NCBI GenBank assembly: GCA_030141605.1
Contig: JAQGDQ010000251.1
Coordinates: 64,001-124,000 of the forward strand
Source of the DNA: Tubiluchus corallicola
Taxonomy: Eukaryota; Priapulida; Priapulimorpha; Priapulimorphida; Tubiluchidae
Direction of reading: 5' to 3'
DNA length: 60,000 nucleotides
The position numbers and the translations under genes are program-made. Of the stretch, positions 13,424-25,400 are shown piece by piece; the first letter of the stretch is position 1, and every line of letters starts with the position of its first letter. The notes beneath the pieces were generated by a model. The model did no database searches and was not told the DNA's origin. It worked only from the letters and a program-made list of their open reading frames with translations.

Positions 13424-13850
13424 CAGAAAAAAGTAGGGGTGAGCAGAAAAAAGTAGGGGTGAGCATCGAACAAGTTTTTTTTAGTTCGAACTCGATTCGA
13501 ATCCAAAACTATAGATTCGAATAATTCAGCACTTCAATCACACATGTTTTTTATCCCTAAAAACGATTGAAACATCATGGAATTAGCATAATTTAGCTGT
13601 GATTTCTGCACACAATTTTAAAGAAATTACTAGTCGTTTTATTGCAGAACAAAGTCTAGTAATATGCATGATCTTTGTAAGACTAATTTTTGCTGGTGGT
13701 TTGAAAACTTGTTCGAAATCTTTCGATCTCAATTCGAACTCGGTTCGAATTCGAAACACTGAAGTTCGGTTCGATTCGAATTGGAAAGTCACAAATTCGG
13801 TTCGATTCGAATTCGCTTTCTGGTAGAGAATGCTCACCCCTAGAAAAAAG
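13424..13850. mobile_element. Non-autonomous hAT-type element with 8-bp target duplication
   Basis: The element at 13454-13842 begins TAGGGGTGAGCA and ends with its exact reverse complement. It is flanked by GAAAAAAG on both sides (13446-13453 and 13843-13850). The 8-bp duplication and TAGGG terminus are hAT hallmarks. Inner ends are rich in TTCGATTCGAA motifs. No transposase is encoded; it is a 389-bp MITE. On the left, the 20-bp unit (target duplication plus terminus) is present twice in tandem (13424-13443, 13444-13463). Confidence 0.9.
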
Positions 13851-14178
13851 TAATGTTACTTTACTGACGAGTGATGGTCGTGCGCAGTTCTCTTATTGCC
13901 AGACCAAGCGTAGTGAGTGAGCCCAGCGCTGCGCGGTGCGCGCCCAACACACTGGAAGTGGCCTTTTTTGCAAGACAAGCTGTGGCAAATTGGCAATCGA
14001 AAGTGAAAACTGGTTAGGCGGCTTTCGCGATGCTGGTTTAGTGGATTCTGGTTAACTAAATAGCTGAGTTTGCGAGCGAATATCGAACTGTTGACTATTT
14101 TGGTTGGTGGTAATCAAACCGCGCATAAAACATTTACCTGAAAAAACATAGCATAATTTTTGTGTCAATCTTTTGCAG

Positions 14179-14373
14179 CATTTCGTATAGTAACGTAATC
14201 GAGTCGATGCTCACTGTAAAACTAGAACTGTCAATTATAGACATATCAGTGATGGTTGATGCTAATAGTCAGTACATGTGTCAATGCTTTCCAGGTTGGA
14301 CTGCTTTGGTTCTGGATAATAATGCAACCTGCAAGTTTATACAAACTGAAATCAAGTATGGTATCCTTACTAA
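14179..14373 (+). other. Possible EGF-like coding fragment (orphan exon or relic)
   Basis: After an acceptor-like TCTTTTGCAG, an open frame contains YMCQCFPGWTALVLDNNATC, the Cys-x-Cys-x-Pro-Gly-Trp...Cys half of an EGF-like domain. The first three cysteines are missing and there is no convincing donor, so this could be a lone exon of an unseen gene or chance. Confidence 0.25.
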
Positions 14374-16274
14374 GCACTAGATTATAGATATAACTCATTA
14401 TAACTATATAAGCGTTTTAACCTATTATTCGAGTAATAATAGATTTTAACCTGTTTTTAATTTGTACAGTTTAAACTTACAATACTATACTATAGATCAT
14501 TCATATCTCCTCACTTATGAATAATTTAATTAATTTTTTTGCTAATTTAAATGTTCCTGTTAACACTTATTCTCTATTTAAAAGTATATAAACATAAACA
14601 GTTGCTATCACAAAACACTGGAGTAACAACAATTTTGCAATCAAGTAAGATAAAAAGTCGTTTATTTAGAAACTAAAAATTTCTCTGTATTACAACAGGA
14701 ATTGTTATGTATTGTGCACAAATAACTTGAGTAGTTACCTAAAAATATTTTCTTAAGCTGTGGAAAGCAATAAAATTGTAAAATAAAAAAAAACAGTTAT
14801 TCAGAAGATGTGGAATATGCTAAACAGTACTCTGAAGACAAAAAGAGTAGTTTTGAAAACAAAAATCCAGTAATTCTACAGAGTGAATGTGAGTTTGTGA
14901 ATGAATTCTTTTGCATCCATTGGCCCTGTCTCTGGGCCAGTTAGATTCCAAAATCTAAGCTGTCCAATCCAATACTAAGTGCAGAGACAGCAGTGAATGC
15001 AGGAACTAAATCTGAGTAAATTAGCAAACCCCTAATATATTTTAGTAGAAAGGAAATTTAACTATATAATCTTACTTACACAAGCAAAATTCTGTAATAA
15101 AACTAAGTTTAGTTGAACCATTTTCATATGTTAAAAATAGGCTAAATTTATACCAGTATACAATACTGATTTCCAACTAAATGTAAAATACTATCACCTA
15201 TAACCAAATTATTTGAAAAATTAATGTCCATTAAAAAAATCTTCAAGTAGAGGAAATAAGGAGGAAATAAACCTTGCAGCCAGAGTCTTGCACTTCTTGA
15301 TGAAGTTTGCTGTGTTACTTTTCCCTTAATAGTCTAGACTCTAGACATTGTTCTAGATATCTTTAGCTTTTAGGGAACAGAAGGCTAGGGCTGGAGGAGT
15401 TCAGAACTGTCAATATTCAGGGATTCAGAGCTGTTACTGAGTACTTTTATTTTATAGTTATTGTTAGTTATGGTTTATTTAATTCCAGCAAACACTGTAA
15501 TTTCCAGCATGTAGACAACATGTTTAAATTTTTTTTCCGAAATGTGTGAAAAAGGCTGAGAAGCTCCAAACTTGGTGTAATAGCCACTCCAGTTCTAGGC
15601 CCAAAAGCAAGCCTTACACGACCATGCGAGAGGCTTTGCTAGTTCTGTACTTTCTGTAAATATGAGTTTTATTGGTTTTGGTTTTATTGTTGTAGTCATG
15701 AGATACATAATCATACTTGTCATTGTGTAACTTGACTCAGAATGTGTATACTATGCACCATAAAATTTGCAAGGGAATTCCATTTGGAAAGTAATTTTCT
15801 ATCTTTAGATACAAAATAAATATTTGTGTGCTTTATAAAAGTCAAACAACCTTAGAGTCTGACTTCCTTATAAAATAGTGTTTGTACCTGAGCTCATAGG
15901 AGTATACATATTTATTTGTTCTGGTTTTGTATTAAATAAAAAAGTAAATAATGGTTTTTATTAAAACGTCATATCAAAGCAATAAAACTGAATACAAGGC
16001 GAGAGTACAATAGAAATAGAAAAAAAGAGACAAAAGACACATAGGAGACATTGCTTACAAGATGAAAATTAGACAAATAACATTACAAAGTCAGTGAAGT
16101 AGTTTAAAACCAAGTGTGACGGTAAATATTTTACATAAATTTCGAATGAAGTTCCTCATTACTATTTTTAGTTCTAATTACAACAGGCACAGCTAAAAGT
16201 ATTAGTTTGTCGTTTCAGTTGCATTGTTTTATAATGGTTTGGCCTATTATGTAATAAAATTTTTGATTTTTCAG
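14374..16274. other. 5' flanking DNA of the WDR62-like gene
   Basis: No repeat copy, promoter motif or exon that I can support. The transcription start is not visible. The last bases (16264-16274) form a possible splice acceptor before the start-codon exon. Confidence 0.45.
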
Positions 16275-16304
16275 ATTTAGTCCATTACTGTCAACATTGA
16301 AATC

Positions 16305-16400
16305 ATGACTTCTGTTGCTGTTGACAACGTTCAGCCTAAAATAAAGGCGCCCTTGAATCTGAAAAGAAGAAGCAATAAAACTTTGCCACTAACAGAAAGA
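16305..16400 (+). CDS. WDR62: WDR62-like gene, coding exon 1 (residues 1-32)
   Basis: The exon starts at ATG 16305 and ends at AGA|GTAAGT, phase 0. It encodes a short basic N-terminus ([14 protein letters not shown] at the end), matching the poorly conserved basic N-terminus of the family. An in-frame TAG at 16278-16280 fixes the start. A possible acceptor (TTTTTCAG ending at 16274) suggests that at least one upstream non-coding exon exists. The next intron is about 14 kb. Confidence 0.88.
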
Positions 16401-19400
16401 GTAAGTCAGTTCTTATTTGCTTTGGGAAAATTTTTGAAGTTGAAAGTGAATTTACTTGAAGCGTTTATGAGTGCTCATGAAAGCCAGTGACGATGGCGGG
16501 CACTTGTCTGTGCCTTGATTTTCTCTAAATTACCTAGGTGTTCAGCTCAGAGAAAACTTGTTTTCAAGTAGAAATTTGAAATGGTTTTCCGAAAGTAAGC
16601 GGATTTGCAGCATACATATAGAAAGTGAATATTAGTCCTTCGCACCTTTCGCTATAATGTCAAAGCCCAAAGGATAATAAAGCATGGTTTACATCTTGTC
16701 ATACGATGAAAGAGTTTATAATTTATAAGTATATACATACACTTAAACATGCCTTAGCACAAACAGTTTATACTGAATTTTCTCTGCATTTTAAAAATAG
16801 GTAATGCAAATTTTAAAATTGTGTAATTACACACTGTTGCATAGTACACAAACTCTTGGCACTACTTAATAAAATATTTATCTTAATAATCGAGCCAGTG
16901 TTTGGTACACAATACACGATACAAGAACGACTGCTATTCCATGCACGAACGGAACGAACAAAATTTTATACATTTGCTATAGTACAGTAACGAAACAAAC
17001 AAAAATTTGGAAAAATAACGGCAGTACACGAAAATCAACAGCGACAAAAAGTATGATAGTTTATCAAATAGCTTGTAATAGTAAAACTCAGAATATTTTC
17101 CTCCTACCAACTGAAAGAAGCCATGATTTTGCCTAAGAGTGCGGGAAATGTGATCTTGCATTCTGAAACCAGACGTACGCAGACAGTTAGTCATAGATAT
17201 CTTTGCATATGCGGCAGCACAAAATTTACTAAATTTTACATTGTAAAATAAAGGAGCTAACGGAGTTTATTAATAATTTATTCCGAGTTGTTTTATTTAT
17301 TTAAGTAGTTAGACTAATCAGATGTAGAAGCTGAAGAAAGTAAATGATACATACATGTAGATGATACAAAAGGAGATGTAGTTTAAAGGTAGATCAGAAA
17401 AAGTAGATGTTCCAAACACTGAATCAAGCTCAGTATATAACGCAAATTTTCATTATTATGCATAGAGCATTTAAATTGCATATATGCACATGTATGTGTA
17501 TTTAACCCTGGGCATTTAGAATTTGAATAGTGTACTAATCGACTAAGGCAGTTCTAGTACAGACCTGGTGCAGTCGTAGCTGATTTAAAAAAGAACTACC
17601 TGTAGACTGCTGTTATTTCTGCAAAAAGCGTTCTTGTAAACTTCGTTACTTCGAAATGGTACATCTACGCTCTACACAAACTATGTTTTTTATCTTCATA
17701 AATCAGAATGGATAATCGACTGGCATTATCATTAGGGTGATGATTAAAATGCACTTCAGCTCAGACAACATCTTTAAATTACATACCGCTTATAAACCCA
17801 CCAGTTATGAAGCACATGTATTTTCAATTTTTGTTTCTAATCTATAATCTAGTTTTACAAACTAGTTACCCACTATGGCTGCTGCACCCCATTTAGCAGC
17901 TTGGTATGCAAGCCCCAAATTTTTAGGCAAACAATATCCATCCATCAGTATGAGCATTTGGCAGTTTTGTTTGTAAGACAGCCTTATCCCGATGAGAAGG
18001 GGTCTGATTTGGCCTTGGATGAGCAGTTGGAAGTAGCAGTTGCCTCGGGCCTTATTTTACAGTAGCCAGTTCACGGTGTCAAATGTTTTAGAAAGAAAAT
18101 AAAGACCTTCCTGTACAGGTGGGGCAGCAGTTAATGAAGCTGTTATTTTTTTTCTGTTGGATGTACTATTGTTCTGAACACATTGTTGTAATATCAATAA
18201 ACTACGTACTTCATAGTGTTTGTGCCTCTGTATTTATTTTAGAACCTGTTCAAAGTTGTTGACTTTATGTGGAAGTGGGCGACATCTTCTGCATCTTTGG
18301 TTTGTCAGGAAACTATTTACTTTTAGATCTGTGGCTTTATGGTTAATTTTACTAAGTTTTAAAATAAACCAGTTTTTGAAATCATCTCACACAAATGAAA
18401 ATGTTGCTTGACTTTAGCCTGCAGGAAAATCACATGGCTTAAGAATGACTGGCGTGAAAGCGTTGAGGAAAGTGATTGTGAAATTTTGCAAAATCATAAG
18501 GAATTAGCCAACTAAATGTTCACAATTCACAATACCCCAGAAAGGACAGAATTGCAATATGAGCTTGTGTGTGTCATTTTCTGTGAAAGTGAATGTGACA
18601 TTACCTCTTTCTAGGTTTAAAGAGTTCCTTAAGTTCGGGTTGTTTAAACTGAAGTGGTCATAAAGGGTTAATGATCCAATGCATGGTGTTGCAAGGGTTA
18701 TTAGGTGAGTTGTTGAGGATGATGCCACCAAAGTTCTGTATACCAGCTTTGATTATCTTTTACGAATTGCAGCCATGCCTCAGCTTTTATTTTGTAGAGG
18801 AGATACATGGAGATCGCAGAAAGATCTGACACCAGTCACTAGTCCCTTTAACGTTATTAAACCTTCAGATTCGATATATCCCAAAAATGGCGAGACTCAG
18901 CGCACCCAAACTGTGTCTGACATTTTTAGCAAACGCCTTTGTGCCACATGACTGACATTTGTCTAAACTTCTAAGTGTTATAAGATTATTGAAAGAATTT
19001 GAGAGAAAAACACCAATTAAACTGAAAGGCTTAAGGAACCATTAGAAATGCAACACCTGTTTATTTAAAAGAAGCTGTGCATTTCAACTGTAAGCAACTG
19101 AACAAGAAAACGTAGGGGATATGAAGTACGTAATAGGTAAAATATTTAATGGAACCATTTTTGGCGTGGGATACGTGATTAAAGATGAAGGTTACCAAAA
19201 AAATTACACCATCAGATCGGGCACGTAACTGAAAGATTTTATGTAGATGTTTTAAGGTCAAATGTCATTGTTCTAAAATGACAAAGTAACACTTGAAAAG
19301 GGGCTGATTAAAACGGTGAAAATCAATTAATAAGTAATTTGAAGTATTGAAGACGTAAAGTTGTCCTTCAGTTTTGCATGTTTTGCCGCATACCTACAAC

Positions 19401-22400
19401 ACAATGCCTGTAGTGCAGAACACCAGTGCCTTGCATATAACTTACCGATAGTATGATTGTATTAAAACAATCCTAGGTGACAGCTTCCCCAAAAACCCAT
19501 GATGATTTTTTGACAGATGTTTACTATATTATATGTATGAGCGTTAGTGTGTTCTAAAACGTGTTATTCGAATCGGGCTGCCAGTATCTAGTTACGTAGA
19601 TAAAGCGTCCTACCATATGTTATGGTGTGATACTAATTAATTTTCCTTGCTGTGCAATTAAGGTAATTGCTGATTAGCGCCATCGTGGCTGAAATTTCCG
19701 CGGCACCTTTATCGTTTGTTTATCGTTTTTTTATCTTATGAGAGATCGCTCATGCAAGAGCATAAAGACGTCACTTATCAACAATTCCCAGAAGATTCAA
19801 ACAGCCAAGTAGCAATGACTGTAGGTCTGATTAGAAAATGATTTGTTTCGATGTTCTCTCGGTAGGTTCGAGCCTCTACCATTACAACATACGCAGACAA
19901 ACCGTGGCGATGTTATTCTTTCAAATCCACCGAATCGAGATTCTTGCAAAGGGTTAAATTACTTGTAAAACACTTCACGAATCCCGTCAGAATTTGAGTC
20001 TTTTTCTAGCTTTTCTGAATTATACTACATGTATCTTTAACATTGGTAGTCACTGCCTACTAGGAACGTCAGTTTTACAGCCTGCTTAGTGTATTGTAAT
20101 AGAGCTCTAACAAAACAACGATGCAGTTTCTATGCAGGGCAATACTATAGTCATTTAAGGGTTAAGAGCTGGCCTTCTTTTCTTCAAAAAGCTGATCTCA
20201 CATCGTCGGGTTATGAGGTTAAATAATTTTCTTCTGTCTGAAGAGCTTAGTTGTGTCTAGGATTGTTGGCTAGCAAGTATCATGGTGAGAGTACGTGTTT
20301 TGTTCGCCGTGTTCTACTGATTTAGTGTTATTATGTTATTGTATAGGAGTAATCATTGCGTGTGTTCTGTATACTTGAACTTGCCCAGTGCCTTAACTTT
20401 GGTATATTCTGATGCAACTACTGTTAATGTACTAGTATATCGTCTACATTTTCTATCGCTATTTTTTCTTCAAAAGAAAGATTACTTAGAAATGAATAAT
20501 TTTAGGTCATAAATTAACGGTGTTAGATAGGAATTGCTTAATTCTTTATTGCAAATTTATTATTTACAATAATGAATATATTAAGTGGAGCTATTAGGGT
20601 TGTATTAAAATTTGTTTTGTTTAGTGGTCTAGTAGTTAGAACTTAGAACATTCGAGGTAGAACATTAGAACATTGATTAAAATCCAGGCACATTTCAAAT
20701 CTTTTCATATTTCTTTCTTATAACTAACTGTTTAACCAGAAAAACTAATAATTGTAATTTCATTAACTAAAAAGCTTGAAATGCAGATAGTGTATTTTAA
20801 GCCTAATAAAAGTGGCTTTATATGTGTATTTTTGTGAAATTACACACGAATTGGACGGAAAAAAATTCGAAAGTAGTTTGCTTTTGTTCTGTCCTGTGCA
20901 GTGCCTGTATATTAGGTGTTAAATAGAAAAATTAAACGCTTCGGTGCCATAATTTTTACTTGTAATCATGATTATGTACGTGGCTTTTGAATCGATTTTA
21001 ACATAAAAGTGAAGAAACATTTTAGTTGTGTTTTTCATAATAAACACATCCCAGTGTGTCTTCTTGAACGTATATTAGAGCGGCTTGGAATTTACTGAAC
21101 TAGTATCCCAGTTCCACGTTTTTGGAATATCCATCGTATATCACGAGTCATAATGTAAAGTTTAGCCTGTGGCTTTGCTTTCCAATATCAATTTCCCGGT
21201 TCTTGGTGTTTAGGCTTTAATATAATTATAGGTTCTGTCACCTGGTCAGAGTGACGGCGATCAGTCGACGCTAGCTTAGCCATGACCATTGGTCAGTCCC
21301 TTATTAACTCACACCTAGTGGTTCTTTTCTTATTGTTGCTCTAAAGATCACAGATCTTTCTAAGCTAATAGTTTGTAAGACGATTTGGCTTGCTTGAATT
21401 GGTCAGTGAATGAACCCTCGAGTGGTCAGTGTGAACGATAAGAAGGGTTGACCCTGGATTTTGAGAACAAGTCTTCAAGTCCTCTTAAAACGTCTGCAGT
21501 GATGTACTTTATGTGACGTGTATCGGTTTTTACATATTTTTAGTAGATCTACTAGTTTTTTTAAGCAAAGTGTATGGGAGAATGAGAGAGAGAGAGAGAG
21601 ACAAATCACAAAAAGAAAGAGGCAAACAGAGGAGAGCGAGAGAGAGAGAGGGGGAAGGGGAAATGAGACAGATTGCGAGAAGAGGTGGAGAGAAAGAGAG
21701 ACGGAGCAGAGCGAGAGATCATTATAAGTATTATTATAAGCGAGAGAGGGGGAGAGGGCAAGGGAGAGAGAGAATAAGAAAGATAGACAGATGGGGAGAA
21801 GAGATAGAGGGACGAAGAACAAAATGATATCGTGATAACTACCTCTATTGCTAAAGGTGTGCATTTCGTGTGTTTGTTGCTACACACATCATTTATGTTA
21901 TCTCTGTCTCGTATTTTGTTTTGGCTTTGGTAATTGAATACATAAACTGGGGCGAAGTTTTTTCCTGTCGAGGGAATCAGCATGTTGGCTCGGTACCCGG
22001 CTAAACGCGCTAATTTGTTCAAGGTTCTTCCTGCTAGTTCCATCATATCCAGCTAGACTAGGGGACGTTGGGCAGCGTTGGGAAATTCTTAGTTTTTCCT
22101 GATATTAGCCTGTAACCCCAGTATACCCCATTTTGGAGCTGCACAAACTTGAAAGTTATTTGAATTTAAAATATATAAAGCCAAGTTTTAGTTAATACCT
22201 ACCACGTAGAATATTCCTCAGCGCCAGTAGGCTTCTAGAAGAAAATCCGTGATTCGCTCGATCTGTCGAAATTGGATGATTATTGTCGAAACCTATTGAA
22301 ATTTTGTAGGATGATTAGCTAGGTCTTAGGATGTCCTTGGTTGAAAAGAAAAAAATTGCAGCAATCCCTTCGTTAATCTATTAGTTAATTAAATTTCAAT

Positions 22401-25400
22401 TCATTTCATTTTATTTTTGACTAGTTTTGACTATGACTATTTTAGAAACGGATTGTTTCTAAGTGAGTTTTAAGATAAAATTGATTGCATTGAATGCGTT
22501 ATTGAAAATCGTCTTGAAAAGCTGTTTTCGAGTTTCTGATTTCTGAAAGTAAAATTGTTTTAAATAGTCTTTACAAGATAACAGAGACTATTTCTTGTTT
22601 TTTTTTTGACAACAATACAGTAAAATCAGTGACTACACACAATACCATATAAGAAAATTTTCGTGATAATATGTGCTTTATTATGTTTCCTGTTTAATTG
22701 TTTATATGTAATCGTTATCTGAACGTATAATAATTAAAAAAAGAAAATCGAGAAGTGCGTCATAAATGTGATAAAATTATATATTTACTCAAAATATAGC
22801 TGGCGATTGTCAATACTAGTTATTTACATTTAATATTAGTATGCTACCCGCTATAAAATCAGTATGAACTACAATCGCGCATGCTGTATGTACAGTTAGT
22901 TATAACTAGAACTGATAATGCTGTTAGCGTTGTCGTGTGCTAAATGAACAAGTAACTCACTTGGGTTACTCACCTTTCTGTTTTACCTTTTCTGTTTGCC
23001 TTACAATTTCGAAGACTTATTGGTCTATGTAATAATAACGTTAGGCACAATTATATTGTGCCAGTATCGTCTGTGTTCTGATATTGATAGATCCTCTCTT
23101 TTGTTCTTTGGAGTAATTCAGTATGTATATGTGCGTCAATTTTTTATCGTTCTTTGAAAGTCATGAAATTTAATAGATTTTACGAAACCGCTGGGATATT
23201 AAATGATTTGTAATTGTACTGAACATTCTGTTGTACTTGATTTCGTGACATTGAAATTGACGCTGTAGTGATGGTAAAAACGCACTATTAATTAAATTTT
23301 GAAACCAAATTTGAAAAACAGGAAATTACGTGAAAAAGTTGAACAGGTCTGTATTTGAACCTGGAAGTCTGAGATGTGCTTACAAGGTAGACGCCATTGT
23401 CGCTCAGAAGCTCGCTGGCTCAAATACAAGCTATGTTCCAACTTTTTCACGTATCTTATTTTTTTCAAGTTTGGTGTCAAAATTTAATTAATTATGGGTT
23501 TGTACCATCATTAATAACAGTTTTGGCGTTAAGATATTATAAATATATAAAATTCAGTAACAGCTCAGTGTAGCTTATGAGGTCTTCTAACGAGGTATAG
23601 AGCTAATTTTGTAAATTTGCGCTGTGATTGTTAAAACATAACCCGGGCCTGGCTCACACATTTTTATGTGTCTAACGGGCTAGATCCATAGTTCCTACTC
23701 TCAAACATTATGAATGGTTCCAATTTTCACACACACTTTGTTGTGTGGTCAACATTCTTAAATAATTACAGTATGTCAGTGCCAAATGGAGAGTACCATA
23801 TAGTTTATTCTAGTGAGTTAATTACCAACTGCATTATTTAACTAATACGCTAAACCTGCTAATACGTACAATTCTAATAGCCTGAAGAACCTTGGATTGG
23901 GGAAGTGTAAGTGGTTGTTAGTCAACGCCCTCTAGCAGATGCACTTGAGTGACAATTTACACCTTGTAGAATTAATTAATGAGGTAGCATGCTACCTGTA
24001 CCTGTATGAGTAATAAATATAGTAAGATAGTACTTCAATTACGTTTTAAAACACAGTATGTTTGCGCTGCAGGTAGAATTTTTGAAAGGCAACCAGCCTT
24101 GTAAATCAAGTTCTATTTGGAGTTGCCGGCGTTGTCTATCTGTTCATCCGCGCCTTTTTATGTTGATACGGTATTTGAAAACGATTTATGAGCAGTTAAG
24201 ATTTAAACAGGTTGGCTGTTGTTGTATGTTATATGCCACTGGCCCGAGGGCTTTGAGTCATGTACAAAAACTTTTGTTAACTGAAAGAAGGCAAGCAATT
24301 GTAAAATATTTTCTTTATTAATTTTATAGCTTATGTACAGTTTGAGATAGGTTACCTTCTAAGTATTCGTTTATGGGCCTTTTTCTTAAATGAAAATTTT
24401 AAACATGTTTTGTCTCAGCTCACTATCTACAACTTTAAGCTTTTGAACTACGTGTATTTTTTGTGTGTTGTGATCTAAATTTTGTCCTACACAACCTTGT
24501 GTTCACTTTCACCTAAGTTACTGTCATTATTATATACACGTACTCGCAGAACTTAAACTAAATTGGGCAATGAGAAGCGTTTAATCAATGAAAAGTCATT
24601 AATGCATCTCAGTGCCATTGTACCCGCATGACGGTACCAGTGCATACTCGGCACATGTCTAATACACTTCAAACAGGCAAATTATGAAGGTGTTGTGTAT
24701 AGTTAACATGAGTAACCCGCATTAACTTTGTTATAGAGCAGCCATATTGGGAAAAAACTACTGTATGTGTAAGTCATTAAAATTTATAGAATGATGAAAA
24801 AGATGTTATTCTCCTAAGTCCGCTTTTTCCTCCACACCTGTCTTCAGTTCTACATACATTTATTGCACTGCTAATAATCTAAAAGTTTGTGATACAGATA
24901 GATGGCTGCTACTGATTCTAATTTTAAAACTAATTTTTATCTTGTATTTTGTTATGTAACTACTTACATTGTGTCTGTTATGATGTTAAACATACGTGTA
25001 ACCAAACAGATCTTTTTATTTTTTATTAGCTCAGAAAGAGTTTCTTGCGTTTTTTATACAAATAGCTTACTTGTGTAAATTTTTTATCCTTTTTGCCAGT
25101 AAACTCAGTGCCAGTGAAGTTCTAACAGTGCGTAATAAATATTGGTTTTGTTTGCTTTGAATCACGTTTTGTTACACGACCTTTTAGATTTGTTACGTAC
25201 ATATCAAACCTAGTGCTCCAATTCTATCATAGTGTTCGAAGTAATAAATATAATATCCTATACCTTATAAGTAATCAAGATCCCATTAACGGTAGTGATT
25301 TCATATTTTCATTATTTTATAAAAAAGCGTCAAGATATTCTGGACCCTTCGTTAGACTTCTACGAAGCGCTTATCTTGCTGGACGTTAGCAAATCGATGT

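Noticed and set aside
19866-19882. B-box-like GGTTCGAGCCT as a tRNA or SINE
   Set aside because: No convincing A box upstream and no tRNA fold.
21475-22046. Long open frames (104-146 codons) on both strands
   Set aside because: They arise from the GA-rich tract; low-complexity products and no splice or homology support.
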